Made by a program: the position numbers and the translations under genes. Of a stretch of DNA of 64,000 nucleotides, positions 1 to 12,233 are shown in pieces. Source of the DNA: Spiribacter halobius (lineage in GTDB: Bacteria > Pseudomonadota > Gammaproteobacteria > Nitrococcales > Nitrococcaceae). The stretch spans positions 1 to 64,000 of the forward strand of contig NZ_CP086615.1 of the NCBI RefSeq assembly GCF_020883455.1, read 5' to 3'. The notes beneath the pieces were generated by a model. That model was not told where the DNA came from. It worked only from the letters and a program-made list of their open reading frames with translations, and ran no database searches. Each line of letters starts with the position of its first letter. The first letter of the stretch is position 1.

Positions 1-1344
1 GTGGCCGATTCGCTATGGAAGGGCTGTTTGCGCCGCCTGGAGCGGGAGATTCCGGACCAGCAGCTGAATACCTGGATCCGGCCGCTGCAGGCGCAGGAGG
101 ATGGCGAACAGCTCCGCCTCTATGCACCCAACCGGTTCGTGCTGGACTGGGTGCGCGAGCACTTCTCCCACCGGATCGAGGAGCTTCTGGCAAGCCAGCG
201 CCCCGACGCGCCCCCGAGGCTTGCGCTGCAGATCGGTACCCAGGCGCCGCCGCCCGAGGCTCCGCGGCGGCCCTCCTCCCGCCCGGCAAACGCCGAGGCA
301 ACCGCCCGCAGCGTCATGCCGTCGGCGTCCAGCCTGAACAGCCATTTCACCTTCGATACGTTCGTCGAGGGCAAGTCGAACCAGCTCGCGCGGGCGGCGA
401 GCATGCAGGTGGTGGAGAATCCGGGGGGCGCCTACAACCCGCTGTTCATCTACGGTGGCGTCGGCCTCGGCAAGACCCACCTGATGCATGCCATCGGCAA
501 CGCCCTGCTGCGCAATCGGCCCCGGGCCCAGGTGCTCTACCTGCACTCCGAGCGCTTCGTCGCAGACATGGTCAAGGCGCTGCAGCACAACGCCATCAAC
601 GAGTTCAAGCGCCACTATCGCGGTGTGGACGCCCTGCTCATCGACGATATCCAGTTCTTCGCCCGCAAGGAGCGCTCCCAGGAGGAGTTCTTCCATACCT
701 TCAACGCGCTGCTCGAGGGCCAGCAGCAGGTGGTCATGACCTGCGACCGCTACCCCAAGGAGGTACAGGGCCTCGAGGAGCGGCTGAAATCGCGCTTCGG
801 GTGGGGGCTGACCATCGCCATCGAGCCCCCCGAGCTGGAGACACGGGTCGCGATCCTCATGAGCAAGGCCAATCAGGAAGGCATAGACCTGCCGAACGAG
901 GTCGCCTTCTTCATCGCCAAGCGGATTCGCTCGAACATTCGCGAGCTCGAGGGGGCGTTGCGCCGGGTCGTCGCCAACTCGCAGTTCACCGGGGCACCCA
1001 TTACCGTCGACTTCACCAAGGCCGCGCTGCGGGACCTGCTCGCCCTGCAGGACAAGCTCGTCACCATCGAGAACATCCAGAAGACGGTAGCCGAATACTA
1101 CAAGATCCGCGTGGCGGATCTCCTCTCGAAGCGGCGCAGCCGCTCTATCACCCGCCCGCGGCAGGTGGCGATGGCCCTCGCCAAGGAACTCACGAGCCAT
1201 AGCCTGCCGGAGATCGGCGATGCCTTCGGCGGGCGTGACCACACCACCGTCCTCCATGCCTGCCGCAAGGTGGTGGCATTGCGGGAGAGCGACACCCGTG
1301 TGGACGAGGACTACAACAACCTGATGAGAACCCTGTCGTCATGA
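1..1344 (+). CDS. dnaA: Chromosomal replication initiator protein DnaA
   Basis: ATP-dependent initiator that binds DnaA boxes at oriC, melts the origin and loads DnaB. The 447-residue protein has the full family layout: N-terminal DnaB/DnaA interaction domain (about 1-85), a short Pro/Ala-rich linker, an AAA+ domain with Walker [10 protein letters not shown] near residue 152 and Walker [10 protein letters not shown] near 213, and the C-terminal DNA-binding signature [15 protein letters not shown] near 410. The GTG at base 1 gives the expected N-terminus ([14 protein letters not shown]), but nothing upstream is visible, so no promoter or ribosome site can be judged. First gene of the dnaA-dnaN-recF-gyrB block. 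Confidence 0.97.
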   Translation: MADSLWKGCLRRLEREIPDQQLNTWIRPLQAQEDGEQLRLYAPNRFVLDWVREHFSHRIEELLASQRPDAPPRLALQIGTQAPPPEAPRRPSSRPANAEATARSVMPSASSLNSHFTFDTFVEGKSNQLARAASMQVVENPGGAYNPLFIYGGVGLGKTHLMHAIGNALLRNRPRAQVLYLHSERFVADMVKALQHNAINEFKRHYRGVDALLIDDIQFFARKERSQEEFFHTFNALLEGQQQVVMTCDRYPKEVQGLEERLKSRFGWGLTIAIEPPELETRVAILMSKANQEGIDLPNEVAFFIAKRIRSNIRELEGALRRVVANSQFTGAPITVDFTKAALRDLLALQDKLVTIENIQKTVAEYYKIRVADLLSKRRSRSITRPRQVAMALAKELTSHSLPEIGDAFGGRDHTTVLHACRKVVALRESDTRVDEDYNNLMRTLSS

Positions 1345-1567
1345 TGTGGATAACCGGTGCACAACCGCAGGGGTCGATTTCGTCCACAGGTTGCACCCAG
1401 GCTTTGCTTGCCAGAGGCGCGTTCTATGCACAGCTTCCTGATGCGAGGGACGCCGCGTGATGAGGGCGGATCGAAGGGTTGTCCACCGTTGAGGGGGCTG
1501 CCTGCAACAGCAGGTATCCAGAATATTAAGAGATATCTAAGACAGTATCGGGAGACCGGGATCCGTC
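1345..1567. other. dnaA-dnaN spacer with DnaA boxes, possible part of oriC
   Basis: Directly after the dnaA stop, TGTGGATAA (1345-1353) is an exact reverse-strand match to the DnaA box TTATCCACA. Weaker two-mismatch candidates are TCGTCCACA (about 1382-1390) and TTGTCCACC (about 1478-1486). The end of the spacer (about 1515-1550) is the most A/T-rich stretch nearby, around the repeated GATATC/AATATT-like core. Pseudomonads have an origin segment between dnaA and dnaN, so this may be part of oriC; the rpmH-dnaA spacer, the other classical place, lies outside the window. The dnaN ribosome site (GGGAGA, about 1551) closes the spacer. Confidence 0.5.
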
Positions 1568-2668
1568 ATGCAGTTCGAGATCGAGCGCGAAGCCCTGCTG
1601 CGACCGCTTCAGTCCGTCATCGGCGTGGTGGAGCGCCGGCAGACCCTGCCGGTGCTCGCCAACCTCCTGCTGGTTGCCGATGAGAGTGGCCTGGCCCTCA
1701 CCGCCACCGACCTGGAGGTAGAGCTGCAGGCGCGGGTAGCCGTAGAAGTGGCGGAGACCGGGCAGATCACCCTGCCGGCCCGCAAGCTCATGGACATCGT
1801 CCGAAATCTGCCCGAGGGCTGCACCATCCGCATGCAGGTGGACCAGGACCGGGTAGTGGTGCGGGCGGCGCGCAGCCGCTTCAGCCTGGCGACGCTCCCG
1901 GCCGGGGATTTCCCCACGGTGGCGGAGATCGGCGCCGCTGACGAGGTCCAGCTGCCCCAGTCCCAGCTGCGCTGGCTGATAGAGAAGACCCACTTCTCCA
2001 TGGCGCTGCAGGACGTCCGCTACTATCTGAACGGCCTGCTGCTGGAGCTGGAACCGCGTCGACTTCGGGCGGTGGCCACGGACGGGCATCGGCTGGCACT
2101 GGCGGAGCTGGCTCCGGAGCTGGAGCTCGAGAACCCGACCCAGGTGATCGTGCCGCGCAAGGGCGTGCAGGAGATGCTGCGCCTGCTCGACCATTCGGAC
2201 ACCCCGGTCAGCGTCTCGCTCGGGGCCGGGCACATCCGCGCCGAGCTGCCGGAGCTCCGCTTTACCTCGAAGCTGATCGACGGGCGTTTTCCGGACTACC
2301 AGCGTGTGATACCGGCCGAGGAGGGGCCGCACGCCGAGGTGGATCGGGAGGCCCTGCGGCAGGCGCTGGTCCGCGCCTCGATCCTCTCCAACGAGAAGTA
2401 CCGCGGTGTGCGCTTCCTGTTCGAGTCGGAGCGGCTGCGCATTCAGTCGAACAATCCGGAACAGGAGGAGGCGGAGGAAGAGGTCGCGGCCACGTATGAC
2501 GGTGAGCCGGTAGAGATTGGCTTCAACGCGAGCTACATGCTGGACGCCCTCGGGGCCGTGGACGAGCCGTCGGTGCATATCTACGTGCGCGATGCCAACA
2601 GCAGTGCCCTGGTGTTCGGCGCGGAGAGCAGTGACAGCCGCTACGTTGTCATGCCCATGCGGCTCTAG
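1568..2668 (+). CDS. dnaN: DNA polymerase III beta subunit (sliding clamp)
   Basis: Ring-shaped clamp that tethers DNA polymerase III to DNA. The 366-residue length is normal. The protein begins MQFEIEREALLRPLQSVIGVVERRQ and ends YVVMPMRL, the typical C-terminus that lies by the hydrophobic protein-binding pocket; the three repeated clamp domains fill it without gaps. The ATG is preceded by GGGAGA about ten bases upstream. The stop codon TAG (2666-2668) coincides with the first three bases of a 182-bp repeat element that separates dnaN from recF. Confidence 0.97.
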   Translation: MQFEIEREALLRPLQSVIGVVERRQTLPVLANLLLVADESGLALTATDLEVELQARVAVEVAETGQITLPARKLMDIVRNLPEGCTIRMQVDQDRVVVRAARSRFSLATLPAGDFPTVAEIGAADEVQLPQSQLRWLIEKTHFSMALQDVRYYLNGLLLELEPRRLRAVATDGHRLALAELAPELELENPTQVIVPRKGVQEMLRLLDHSDTPVSVSLGAGHIRAELPELRFTSKLIDGRFPDYQRVIPAEEGPHAEVDREALRQALVRASILSNEKYRGVRFLFESERLRIQSNNPEQEEAEEEVAATYDGEPVEIGFNASYMLDALGAVDEPSVHIYVRDANSSALVFGAESSDSRYVVMPMRL

Positions 2669-2847
2669 CCCGCCTCTCTCACCGATTCGCGTGGCGAGGG
2701 CGTGGAGATGGCGGGCAGGACAAGGCGCGGGAGAGTCCGGGCGCGCAGGCGTACTCGACAGTACGTCGAGCACCCGGGCCGAGCGCAACGCCGGCCTGCC
2801 TGCCAGATCCGCGCCCGCAGCCGCGAATCGGTGGGAGAGGCGGGCTA
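2666..2847. repeat. 182-bp end-palindromic element, copy A
   Basis: An imperfect long inverted repeat that starts TAGCCCGCCTCTCTCACCGA and ends with nearly its reverse complement, GGTGGGAGAGGCGGGCTA. It fills the dnaN-recF gap. Its reverse complement matches copy B after argH (37044-37225) over all 182 bases with about eight differences. The first TAG is the dnaN stop codon and the last base is four bases before the recF start. Terminal inverted repeats, fixed length and absence of a coding frame suggest a non-autonomous mobile or structural element; no target-site duplication could be identified. Confidence 0.85.
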
Positions 2848-2851
2848 AGCC

Positions 2852-3922
2852 GTGGCGCTGATCCGCTTCGAGGTTCAGGGGTTCCGTAATCTCGAGCCCA
2901 CCGCGGTCGAGTTTTCGCCCGGGGTAAACGTTATCCACGGCGCGAACGCCGCGGGCAAGACGAGCCTGCTGGAGGCAATCCATTTCCTCGCCCGGGCGCG
3001 CAGCTTTGCGACGACACGGGTGCCGCGGCTGGTGCAGCGGGGTCGGGCGGACGGTCTCTGGGTTCGCGGCGAGGTGGATGTCGCCGGCAGCGTGCATCGG
3101 CTGGGCGTGGGCTGGCGTGAGCATCGCGTCCAGGTGCGCCTGAATGGCGGGGATGTAGGGGCTCTGTCGGAGGCGGCCTGGCTGCTGCCGGTGCAGGTCA
3201 TTAACACCGAGGCGCAGCGCCTGCTCACGGACGGGCCGCCGGTGCGTCGCTCCTTCCTCAATTGGGGCGTGTTCCACGTGGAACACCGCTTTCGTGACGA
3301 CTGGCGTCGCTACCAGCGTGCGCTGCGCCAGCGGAATGCCGCTTTGCGGGTCGGCGACGCACGTCTCGCAGCGGCCTGGGAGCCGGAGCTGGCGTCGGCA
3401 GGTGAGGCGGTGGATGGCGCCCGACAGCGGTTTCTGGAAACACTGAACGGCAGTTTCCAGGAGCGCGCGGCGGCCTGGCTGGGCGGCGTGCCAATGGGCT
3501 GGCGCTACCGTCGCGGCTGGTCCGGCGAGCAAGGCCTTGCCGAGGCGCTGGCCACGGGGCGGGAGCGGGAGCTGCAGCAGGGCTACACGCTTTACGGTCC
3601 CCATCGAGCGGATCTGCGATTGCTGGCCGAGGGCGTGGATGCGGCGTGGCGACTCTCGCGGGGGCAGCAGAAGCTCGCGGTAATCGCCTTGCGGCTCGCG
3701 GAAGTTGACCGGCTGCTCAGCGCAGGCGGCGCGCGCCCCCTGGTGCTGGTGGATGATCTGCCGGCGGAGCTGGACAGCGCGCATCGGCGGCGGGTCCTGG
3801 ACGCCCTCTTCGGTACCCAGGCCCAGGTCTTCGTGACCAGCATCGAACGGGACGCGCTGCCATCGTTGCCCGAGGCGCGGGTGTTCCACGTGGAACATGG
3901 TATCTACCGGCGCGAAGCCTGA
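2852..3922 (+). CDS. recF: DNA replication and repair protein RecF
   Basis: SMC-like ATPase of the RecFOR pathway that loads RecA at gaps. The 356-residue protein has Walker A GANAAGKTS near residue 30, an ABC-type signature region (LSRGQQKLAVIAL) and Walker B VLVDDLPAELD in the C-terminal third. GTG start at 2852, just after the 182-bp element. Unusual: the hexapeptide VFHVEH occurs twice (about residues 140 and 344), both times encoded by the perfect palindrome TGTTCCACGTGGAACA, a ParB-type parS site. A near-DnaA box (TTATCCACG, 2931-2939) also lies in the gene, encoding VIHG just before Walker A. Confidence 0.95.
   Translation: MALIRFEVQGFRNLEPTAVEFSPGVNVIHGANAAGKTSLLEAIHFLARARSFATTRVPRLVQRGRADGLWVRGEVDVAGSVHRLGVGWREHRVQVRLNGGDVGALSEAAWLLPVQVINTEAQRLLTDGPPVRRSFLNWGVFHVEHRFRDDWRRYQRALRQRNAALRVGDARLAAAWEPELASAGEAVDGARQRFLETLNGSFQERAAAWLGGVPMGWRYRRGWSGEQGLAEALATGRERELQQGYTLYGPHRADLRLLAEGVDAAWRLSRGQQKLAVIALRLAEVDRLLSAGGARPLVLVDDLPAELDSAHRRRVLDALFGTQAQVFVTSIERDALPSLPEARVFHVEHGIYRREA
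3270..3285. promoter_or_regulatory. parS-type ParB binding site 1
   Basis: Perfect 16-bp palindrome TGTTCCACGTGGAACA inside recF. It matches the chromosomal parS consensus (TGTTNCACGTGNAACA; Pseudomonas form TGTTCCACGTGGAACC) that ParB uses to nucleate the segregation complex close to oriC. An identical site lies 612 bp downstream. Confidence 0.88.
3882..3897. promoter_or_regulatory. parS-type ParB binding site 2
   Basis: Second perfect copy of TGTTCCACGTGGAACA, in the last codons of recF and again read as VFHVEH. Two identical sites in one gene about 3-4 kb from dnaA fit the usual origin-proximal clustering of parS in gammaproteobacteria. Confidence 0.88.
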
Positions 3923-3999
3923 CCGACCCCGTGACCCGTTTATCGGACCGCAACGAGCTTCAGCCAGGCGGGGCCAGGAGACCGCGGCGTACCGGGTGA

Positions 4000-6543
<2,544 letters not shown>

Positions 6544-6570
6544 GCTGCGACTCGTTCAGCGTTTTTTTTG

Positions 6571-6724
6571 AACACAACGGCACAACGGACACAACGATTC
6601 ACGACGTCGAACGGGATCTACAGGTAAACCGGCCACGCGCAAGGTTTACTGATTCAGCCACAATTGGCTTAATTATCAGAATGTTACCCGTGGTGAATCG
6701 TTGTGTCCGTTGTGTCGTTGTGTT
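6571..6724. repeat. Tandem-repeat-arm hairpin element, CACAACG type
   Basis: Left arm 6571-6602 holds three CACAACG units (AACACAACGGCACAACGGAC...); right arm 6693-6724 is its reverse complement with a single mismatch over 32 bases. The roughly 90-base centre is A/T-rich and contains a second stem (GTAAACC...GGTTTAC). It sits between the convergent gyrB and plsC and could act as a two-way terminator. A relative with the same CACAACG units occurs at 56459-56740. Confidence 0.8.
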
Positions 6725-6734
6725 TAACCCGGCC

Positions 6735-7508
6735 TCACCCTGCAGCACGGTGACGATCGACGAGCTCGCCGCTGTACCCGAAGCGGGACAGCTCCGGCAT
6801 CTGCTGCTCGATCCAGTGCTGGGCCTCGGTGAGGACGTCCATGGCGTCGCGGCCGGCGGTGGGGATGGGCTGTCCGATGCGGACGTTGACCGTGCCGGGC
6901 CGTAGGCGCAGGCCGCGGCGTGGCCAGTGCTCGCCGGCGTTGTGCGCCACCGGGACCACGGGCACGCCCGCCTCGCACGCCAGCACCGCGCCTCCCAGCC
7001 GATAGCGCCCGCGCCGACCCGCCGGGATCCGCGTGCCTTCCGGGAACACCACCACCCAGCGGCCGGCCCGGAGACGGGCGCGTCCCTGCTCCACCACCTG
7101 GCGCATCGCGTCCCGGCCCGCAGCCCGATCGATGGCGATGGGCTCCAGCAGGGCCAGCGCCCAGCCGAAGATCGGCAGCCACATGAGCTCCCGCTTCAGC
7201 ACCCAGGTCTGGGGATGGAACCAGCGCACCAGATTCACCGTTTCCCAGGTGCTCTGGTGTTTGCTCAGCACCACCGCCGGCGTCTCGGGGATGTGCTCCA
7301 GACCCTCCACGCGGAAGCCGACGCCGCCAACCCGCTCCAGCCACCACCACATGAACGGACACCAGCGGCTGATCAGCCAGTAGCGCCGGCGATACGGCAG
7401 CGGCCAGCTCAGCAGCAGGCTGACCACACCCCAGACAAGGATGGACAGCATCATGCCGGTCTGGAACAGCAGGCCGCGGGCAAGGCTGCCCCTGGCGCTA
7501 GTCGCCAT
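6735..7508 (-). CDS. plsC: 1-acyl-sn-glycerol-3-phosphate acyltransferase family protein
   Basis: Membrane-bound acyltransferase that adds the second acyl chain in phosphatidic acid synthesis, or a close lysophospholipid acyltransferase relative. The 257-residue protein has an N-terminal membrane segment (about 15-38), the acyl-acceptor motif as KHQSTWE (Glu in place of the usual Asp of HX4D, a variant I believe is common in this subfamily) and FPEGTR. The ATG at 7508 is chosen because longer versions run into gmhB; it overlaps the end of gmhB by 11 bases. Last gene of glyQ-glyS-gmhB-plsC. Confidence 0.88.
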   Translation of the reverse strand: MATSARGSLARGLLFQTGMMLSILVWGVVSLLLSWPLPYRRRYWLISRWCPFMWWWLERVGGVGFRVEGLEHIPETPAVVLSKHQSTWETVNLVRWFHPQTWVLKRELMWLPIFGWALALLEPIAIDRAAGRDAMRQVVEQGRARLRAGRWVVVFPEGTRIPAGRRGRYRLGGAVLACEAGVPVVPVAHNAGEHWPRRGLRLRPGTVNVRIGQPIPTAGRDAMDVLTEAQHWIEQQMPELSRFGYSGELVDRHRAAG

Positions 7509-8064
7509 GATCGTGCTCCCGGGGTCGTTCCAGCAGGGCCGCGACGGCCATGCCGAGATCGTCGAAGGTGGCGACGGGCCACGGCCAGGCAGCCGCTGTC
7601 TCACGCCCATTGCCGGTGCGTACCAGTATCGGCTCCACCCCCGCCGCCTCGGCGGCCGCAACGTCGCGGGCGCTGTCACCGACGAACGCAGCCTGGTGCG
7701 GTGGCACGGCGAGAGTCTCGAGCGCCCGCAGCAACAGGCCCGGGCGGGGCTTGCGGCAATCGCAGCCCGCGTCGGGCCCGTGCGGGCAGACGAAGACACC
7801 GGCCAGGGCACCGCCGGCCTCGTCTATCGCGCCTTCCATCCGCTGATGGATGGCCGCAAGGTCGGCATGGCCGAACAGCCCGCGGGCGAGGCCGGACTGG
7901 TTGGTGCACACGGCCACCGGTATGTCTGCCTCGTGCAGGCGCGCGATGGCCGCAAGGCTGCCGGGAAGCGGCTGCCAGTCGGCCGCGCTGCGTATATGCT
8001 CCGGGCTGTCGGCATTGATCACGCCGTCCCGGTCCAGGAGCACCACCGCGGGGCGCCGGCGCAC
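7498..8064 (-). CDS. gmhB: D-glycero-beta-D-manno-heptose 1,7-bisphosphate 7-phosphatase
   Basis: HAD-family phosphatase of ADP-heptose synthesis for the lipopolysaccharide inner core. The 188-residue protein shows the DXD nucleophile motif VLLDRDGVIN, the conserved CTNQSG motif, the zinc-binding CPHGPDAGCDCRKP cluster and the GDSARDV motif. The GTG at 8064 (VRRRPAVVLLDRDG) starts four bases after the glyS stop; longer in-frame readings only extend into glyS. The same gene order is found in pseudomonads. Confidence 0.92.
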   Translation of the reverse strand: MRRRPAVVLLDRDGVINADSPEHIRSAADWQPLPGSLAAIARLHEADIPVAVCTNQSGLARGLFGHADLAAIHQRMEGAIDEAGGALAGVFVCPHGPDAGCDCRKPRPGLLLRALETLAVPPHQAAFVGDSARDVAAAEAAGVEPILVRTGNGRETAAAWPWPVATFDDLGMAVAALLERPREHDHGD

Positions 8065-8068
8065 GGCC

Positions 8069-10161
8069 TCAGGCGTGCTCCGGCAGCCGGGAGACATCGG
8101 CGATGGCGAGAAACAGCCGCTCCAAGCGCTGCAGCAGGGCCAGCCGGTTGCGGCGGACGGCCGGATCCTCCGCCATGACCATGACGCCGTCGAAGAAGGC
8201 GTCCACCGGGTCGCGCAGCTCCGCCAGCCGGCGCAGCGCGGCACTGTAGTCACCGCCGGCGATGGCGGCCTCCACGCTGCCGGCCCGCTCCTCGATGGCC
8301 TCGTGCAGCGCCCGCTCCGGCGGTTCCCTGAGCGCTGCCGGGTCCACCGCACCGTCGGGGATCTCCCCTTCGGCCCTGCGCAGGATATTGCGGATGCGCT
8401 TGTTGGCTGCCGCCAGGCTCCCCGACTCCGGCAGCGACGCGAACTCGCGGCAGGCTCGCAGCCGCCGCTCGACGTCCAGCGGCACCACCTGCGGCGGCGC
8501 CAGCACCGAGCGAACGGCCTCGAAGAGCTCCACGGGGTAACCCTGCTCGTGGTAGAAGGCGCGCAGCCGCTCCAGGCAGAAAGTGACCAGCGGCGTGACC
8601 TGCGCGCCGGCGTCGACCCCGGCCGGCTGGCGCTCGGCGGCGGTAGCAAACAGCGCCCCGAGGTCGATCTCGTGGCCGCCCTCGATCAGCGTCCGCAGCA
8701 GCCCAAGGGCGGCGCGACGTAGCGCGAACGGATCCTTGGCGCCGCTCGGCGCCTTGCCGATGGCGAAGATCCCGGCCAGGGTATCCGCCCGCTCCGCCAC
8801 CGCGAGCAGCTGCCCAAGCCGGCTCGGCGCGATGGCGTCACCGGAGAAACGCGGCTGGTATATCTCGTCCAGAGCCCGGGCCACCGGATCGGGCTCGCCA
8901 TCGTGCTCGGCATAGTACCGGCCCATGACGCCCTGCAGCTCGGGGAACTCCCCCACCATCTCGGTGAGCAGATCGGCCCGGGCGAGCAGGCCGGCGCGCC
9001 GGGCCTGCTCCGGATCGGCACCGAAATCGCTGGCAAAGGCCGCGGCCAGCTCCGCCACGCGCGCACTCTTGTCGTAGAGGCTGCCAAGGCGCTTCTGGAA
9101 CACCACCTCCCGCAGACCCTCGAGCCGGTCGGCCAGGGGACGGCGCCGGTCCTGATCCCAGAAAAACGCGGCGTCAGCGAGCCGCGGGCGGATGACGCGC
9201 TCGTTGCCGCGCACGATCTGCTGCGGATCGCGGCTGTCGATATTCGCGACCGCGATGAAGCGCGGCAGGAGCCGGCCCTCGGCGTCGCGCACCGGGAAGT
9301 AGCGCTGGTGCCCCTGCATGCTGGAGATGAGCGCCTCCGGCGGCACCCGCAGGAAGTCCTCGTCGAAGCTGCCGGAGAGCACGACGGGCCACTCCACCAG
9401 GGCCGTGACCTCGTCGAGCAGCGTCTCCTCCATCACCGCGTGCCCGCCGATGCGCTCGCCCTCGGCCCTGACCCCTTCAGCGATCAGCGCGCGGCGGGTG
9501 TCGAAGTCGGCAACGACGTGACCGGGGTCGCGCAGGGTCGCCTCGTAGGCCTCCGGGCGCGGGATCTCCAGGGGCTGCGGGTGATGGAAGCGGTGGCCGC
9601 GGCTACGCCGGCCGCTGTTGACTCCGAGCACCTCGGCCGGGACGACCTCGTCGCCCAGCAGCAGCACCAGCCAATGCACTGGGCGGACGAACTCCGCATC
9701 ACGATCGCCCCAGCGCATGCGCTTCGGGATCGGCAGCCGGGCCAGCGCCTGTTCGATAATGCCGGGCAGCAGCGCCGCGGTGGGCTGGCCGGGCTCTACG
9801 CCGCGATGGACGAGCCAGGCCCCCTGCTCCGTCTCCAGCCGCTCCAGCGCCGGCACCGCAACGCCGCAGGAGCGGGCGAAGCCCTCGGCCGCACGGGTGG
9901 GCTGCCCGGCCTCGTCGAAGGCGACGTTCAGCGCCGGCCCGCGCCGCTCGAACGGCCGATCCGGCTGGCGCAGCGCGACGGCATCGAGCTGCAGCGCGAG
10001 CCGCCTGGGGGCGGCAAAGGCCCGCACGGCGCCGTGGCCGACCTCGGCCCGGGCCAGGCCCGCGGTCACCTCCGCCTGCAGTGCATCGCGCAGGGTGGTC
10101 AGCGCCCCCGGCGGCAGCTCCTCGGTACCGAGCTCGAACAGCAGTGCGGCCTGCCCCGCGC

Positions 10162-10165
<4 letters not shown>
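8069..10165 (-). CDS. glyS: Glycine-tRNA ligase beta subunit
   Basis: Beta subunit of the bacterial (alpha2beta2) glycyl-tRNA synthetase; it carries tRNA recognition. The 698-residue length is typical. The N-terminus ([15 protein letters not shown]) and the [20 protein letters not shown]-type C-terminal anticodon-binding region are characteristic. The ATG overlaps the glyQ stop as ATGA, so the two subunits are translationally coupled. Confidence 0.97.
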
Positions 10166-11058
<893 letters not shown>

Positions 11059-11178
11059 CGTCTCTCCGCTGGATCCCGGTTGGCGTGGAGCCTGCGTCCG
11101 CCCGGCGCGCCGCGCCCGGCGGGGGACCGCGCAGTATAGCCCGCCCCTGTCCGGCCATGTAAGGGAAGCGCGACGGGG

Positions 11179-11208
11179 TTCACTGTCCCCGCCCGGCTGG
11201 CCTATATA
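11179..11208 (+). promoter_or_regulatory. Candidate sigma-70 promoter for the 11243 gene
   Basis: TTCACT (11179-11184) and TATATA (11203-11208) are separated by 18 bases, 35 bases before the ATG at 11243. The match is moderate; prediction only. Confidence 0.4.
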
Positions 11209-11242
11209 GAAGGGGAGGGTGACGGGTGCAAGGAGACCTTCA

Positions 11243-11812
11243 ATGGCGCCACTGATACTCGAGCCGACGGCCATGGCGAGCTGGCATCGGCTGGTCACCG
11301 AGGCGGCCGCGCGGGCCGACGTTGAACTCGACGAGGAGCGCGAGAGCTACCTGGTGTTCCTGCTCATGCGCTACCTGCGCTGTCCCGAGCTGGTCCGCGC
11401 CGTGCTGGCGCTGGAGTTTCTCGAGACCCTGAACGAGCCCTCGTGGCGGCTGCGCGCACAGGGCCTGCAGACGGTCGGTGACCGCTGCCTGCTGCTCGCC
11501 GGCCTGTTCCCGGAGCAGGCCCGGCGGCGCCGGGTCGGCCCCGGGTACTTCGTCGACCTTGGCCGCAGCGCTTACGACGGGGCGGCCGAGCTCAATGCCG
11601 GCAGCGCCAGCGACCTGCTCGCCGCACTCGCCGCCGGCTTCGTCGCCCTGGCGGATACCCTGCAGGCTGCCCGAGAGGCCGACGAGAGCCATCTGGTGGA
11701 CGCCCTGGAGGCGGCGGATCAGGCCATCGCCACCGGCAGCGGCGAGGCGCGGCGGCGCCTGCGGCGGGTGACCCGGGCGACGCTGGTTGCCGGCAGCGAC
11801 CGCCGGCACTGA
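11243..11812 (+). CDS. Conserved hypothetical protein
   Basis: 189-residue, mostly helical, soluble protein of unknown function. I do not recognise a named domain; residues 1-100 are rich in charged helices ([26 protein letters not shown]) and the C-terminal half has a long Ala-rich helical stretch with a basic end. The ATG at 11243 is preferred to an upstream GTG (11219) because AAGGAG ends seven bases before it. It is alone on the plus strand between glyQ and the glnA promoter region. Confidence 0.65.
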   Translation: MAPLILEPTAMASWHRLVTEAAARADVELDEERESYLVFLLMRYLRCPELVRAVLALEFLETLNEPSWRLRAQGLQTVGDRCLLLAGLFPEQARRRRVGPGYFVDLGRSAYDGAAELNAGSASDLLAALAAGFVALADTLQAAREADESHLVDALEAADQAIATGSGEARRRLRRVTRATLVAGSDRRH

Positions 11813-11856
11813 CCGGCGGGCGTTACCAATCGTTTCGGACGTATCGTCAGGTCTCA

Positions 11857-11978
11857 GCGGGCCTGTCCGGGAGCGGTCGCCGACCGCAAAACGCCGCGCA
11901 GCGGCGTACGGTGCCGCGCCTCGCGCGCTCTCGCGCTCGCAGAACGCTCCGACCAGGGGCCCTGCCAGACAGGCCCGC
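11857..11978. repeat. Short inverted repeat upstream of glnA
   Basis: GCGGGCCTGTC (11857-11867) is exactly complementary to GACAGGCCCGC (11968-11978), 100 bases apart. The intervening sequence has no coding frame that looks real. It lies in the 420-base gap before glnA, upstream of the NtrC sites. Confidence 0.4.
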
Positions 11979-12055
11979 AATGCCGGCGCCCCGGAGCGGG
12001 CTGGCGGCGACCTCGTGCATCGGTGCTACAGTCCCGGGGTCAGGCGCAGAGTGTC

Positions 12056-12103
12056 TGCCCTATTCTGGTGCAACTGCTCGCGTATTTGCACCAATTCAGG
12101 GCG
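12056..12103 (+). promoter_or_regulatory. Tandem NtrC binding sites for glnA
   Basis: Site 1, TGCCCTATTCTGGTGCA (12056-12072), differs by one base from the TGCACYA-N3-TGGTGCA-type NtrC palindrome. Site 2 (12087-12103) has a perfect left half TGCACCA and a weak right half. Their centres are 31 bp apart, three helical turns, and about 132 and 101 bp upstream of the predicted sigma-54 start, closely matching the enteric glnA enhancer. Confidence 0.75.
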
Positions 12104-12169
12104 CGCTCGCGACCGACTGGCGGTCGCGACGCACCACAATAGCCCGCCGATGCCCGATTCGCGCCTTCC

Positions 12170-12185
12170 TGGCATGGAATCTGCT
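12170..12185 (+). promoter_or_regulatory. Sigma-54 promoter of glnA
   Basis: TGGCATGGAATCTGCT has the invariant GG (12171-12172) and GC (12183-12184) separated by ten bases, as needed for RpoN. Transcription would start near 12196, giving a leader of about 38 bases to the glnA ATG. The NtrC sites upstream make the assignment strong. Confidence 0.8.
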
Positions 12186-12233
12186 TCTTACAGGGGCGCT
12201 TTTCCGAACCGCATTCTCACTGGAGGTCGACCG

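Noticed and set aside
11787-12233. N-terminal extension of glnA back to 11787
   Set aside because: The open frame is non-conserved and covers the NtrC sites and the sigma-54 promoter; the ATG at 12234 has a good ribosome site and matches the family.
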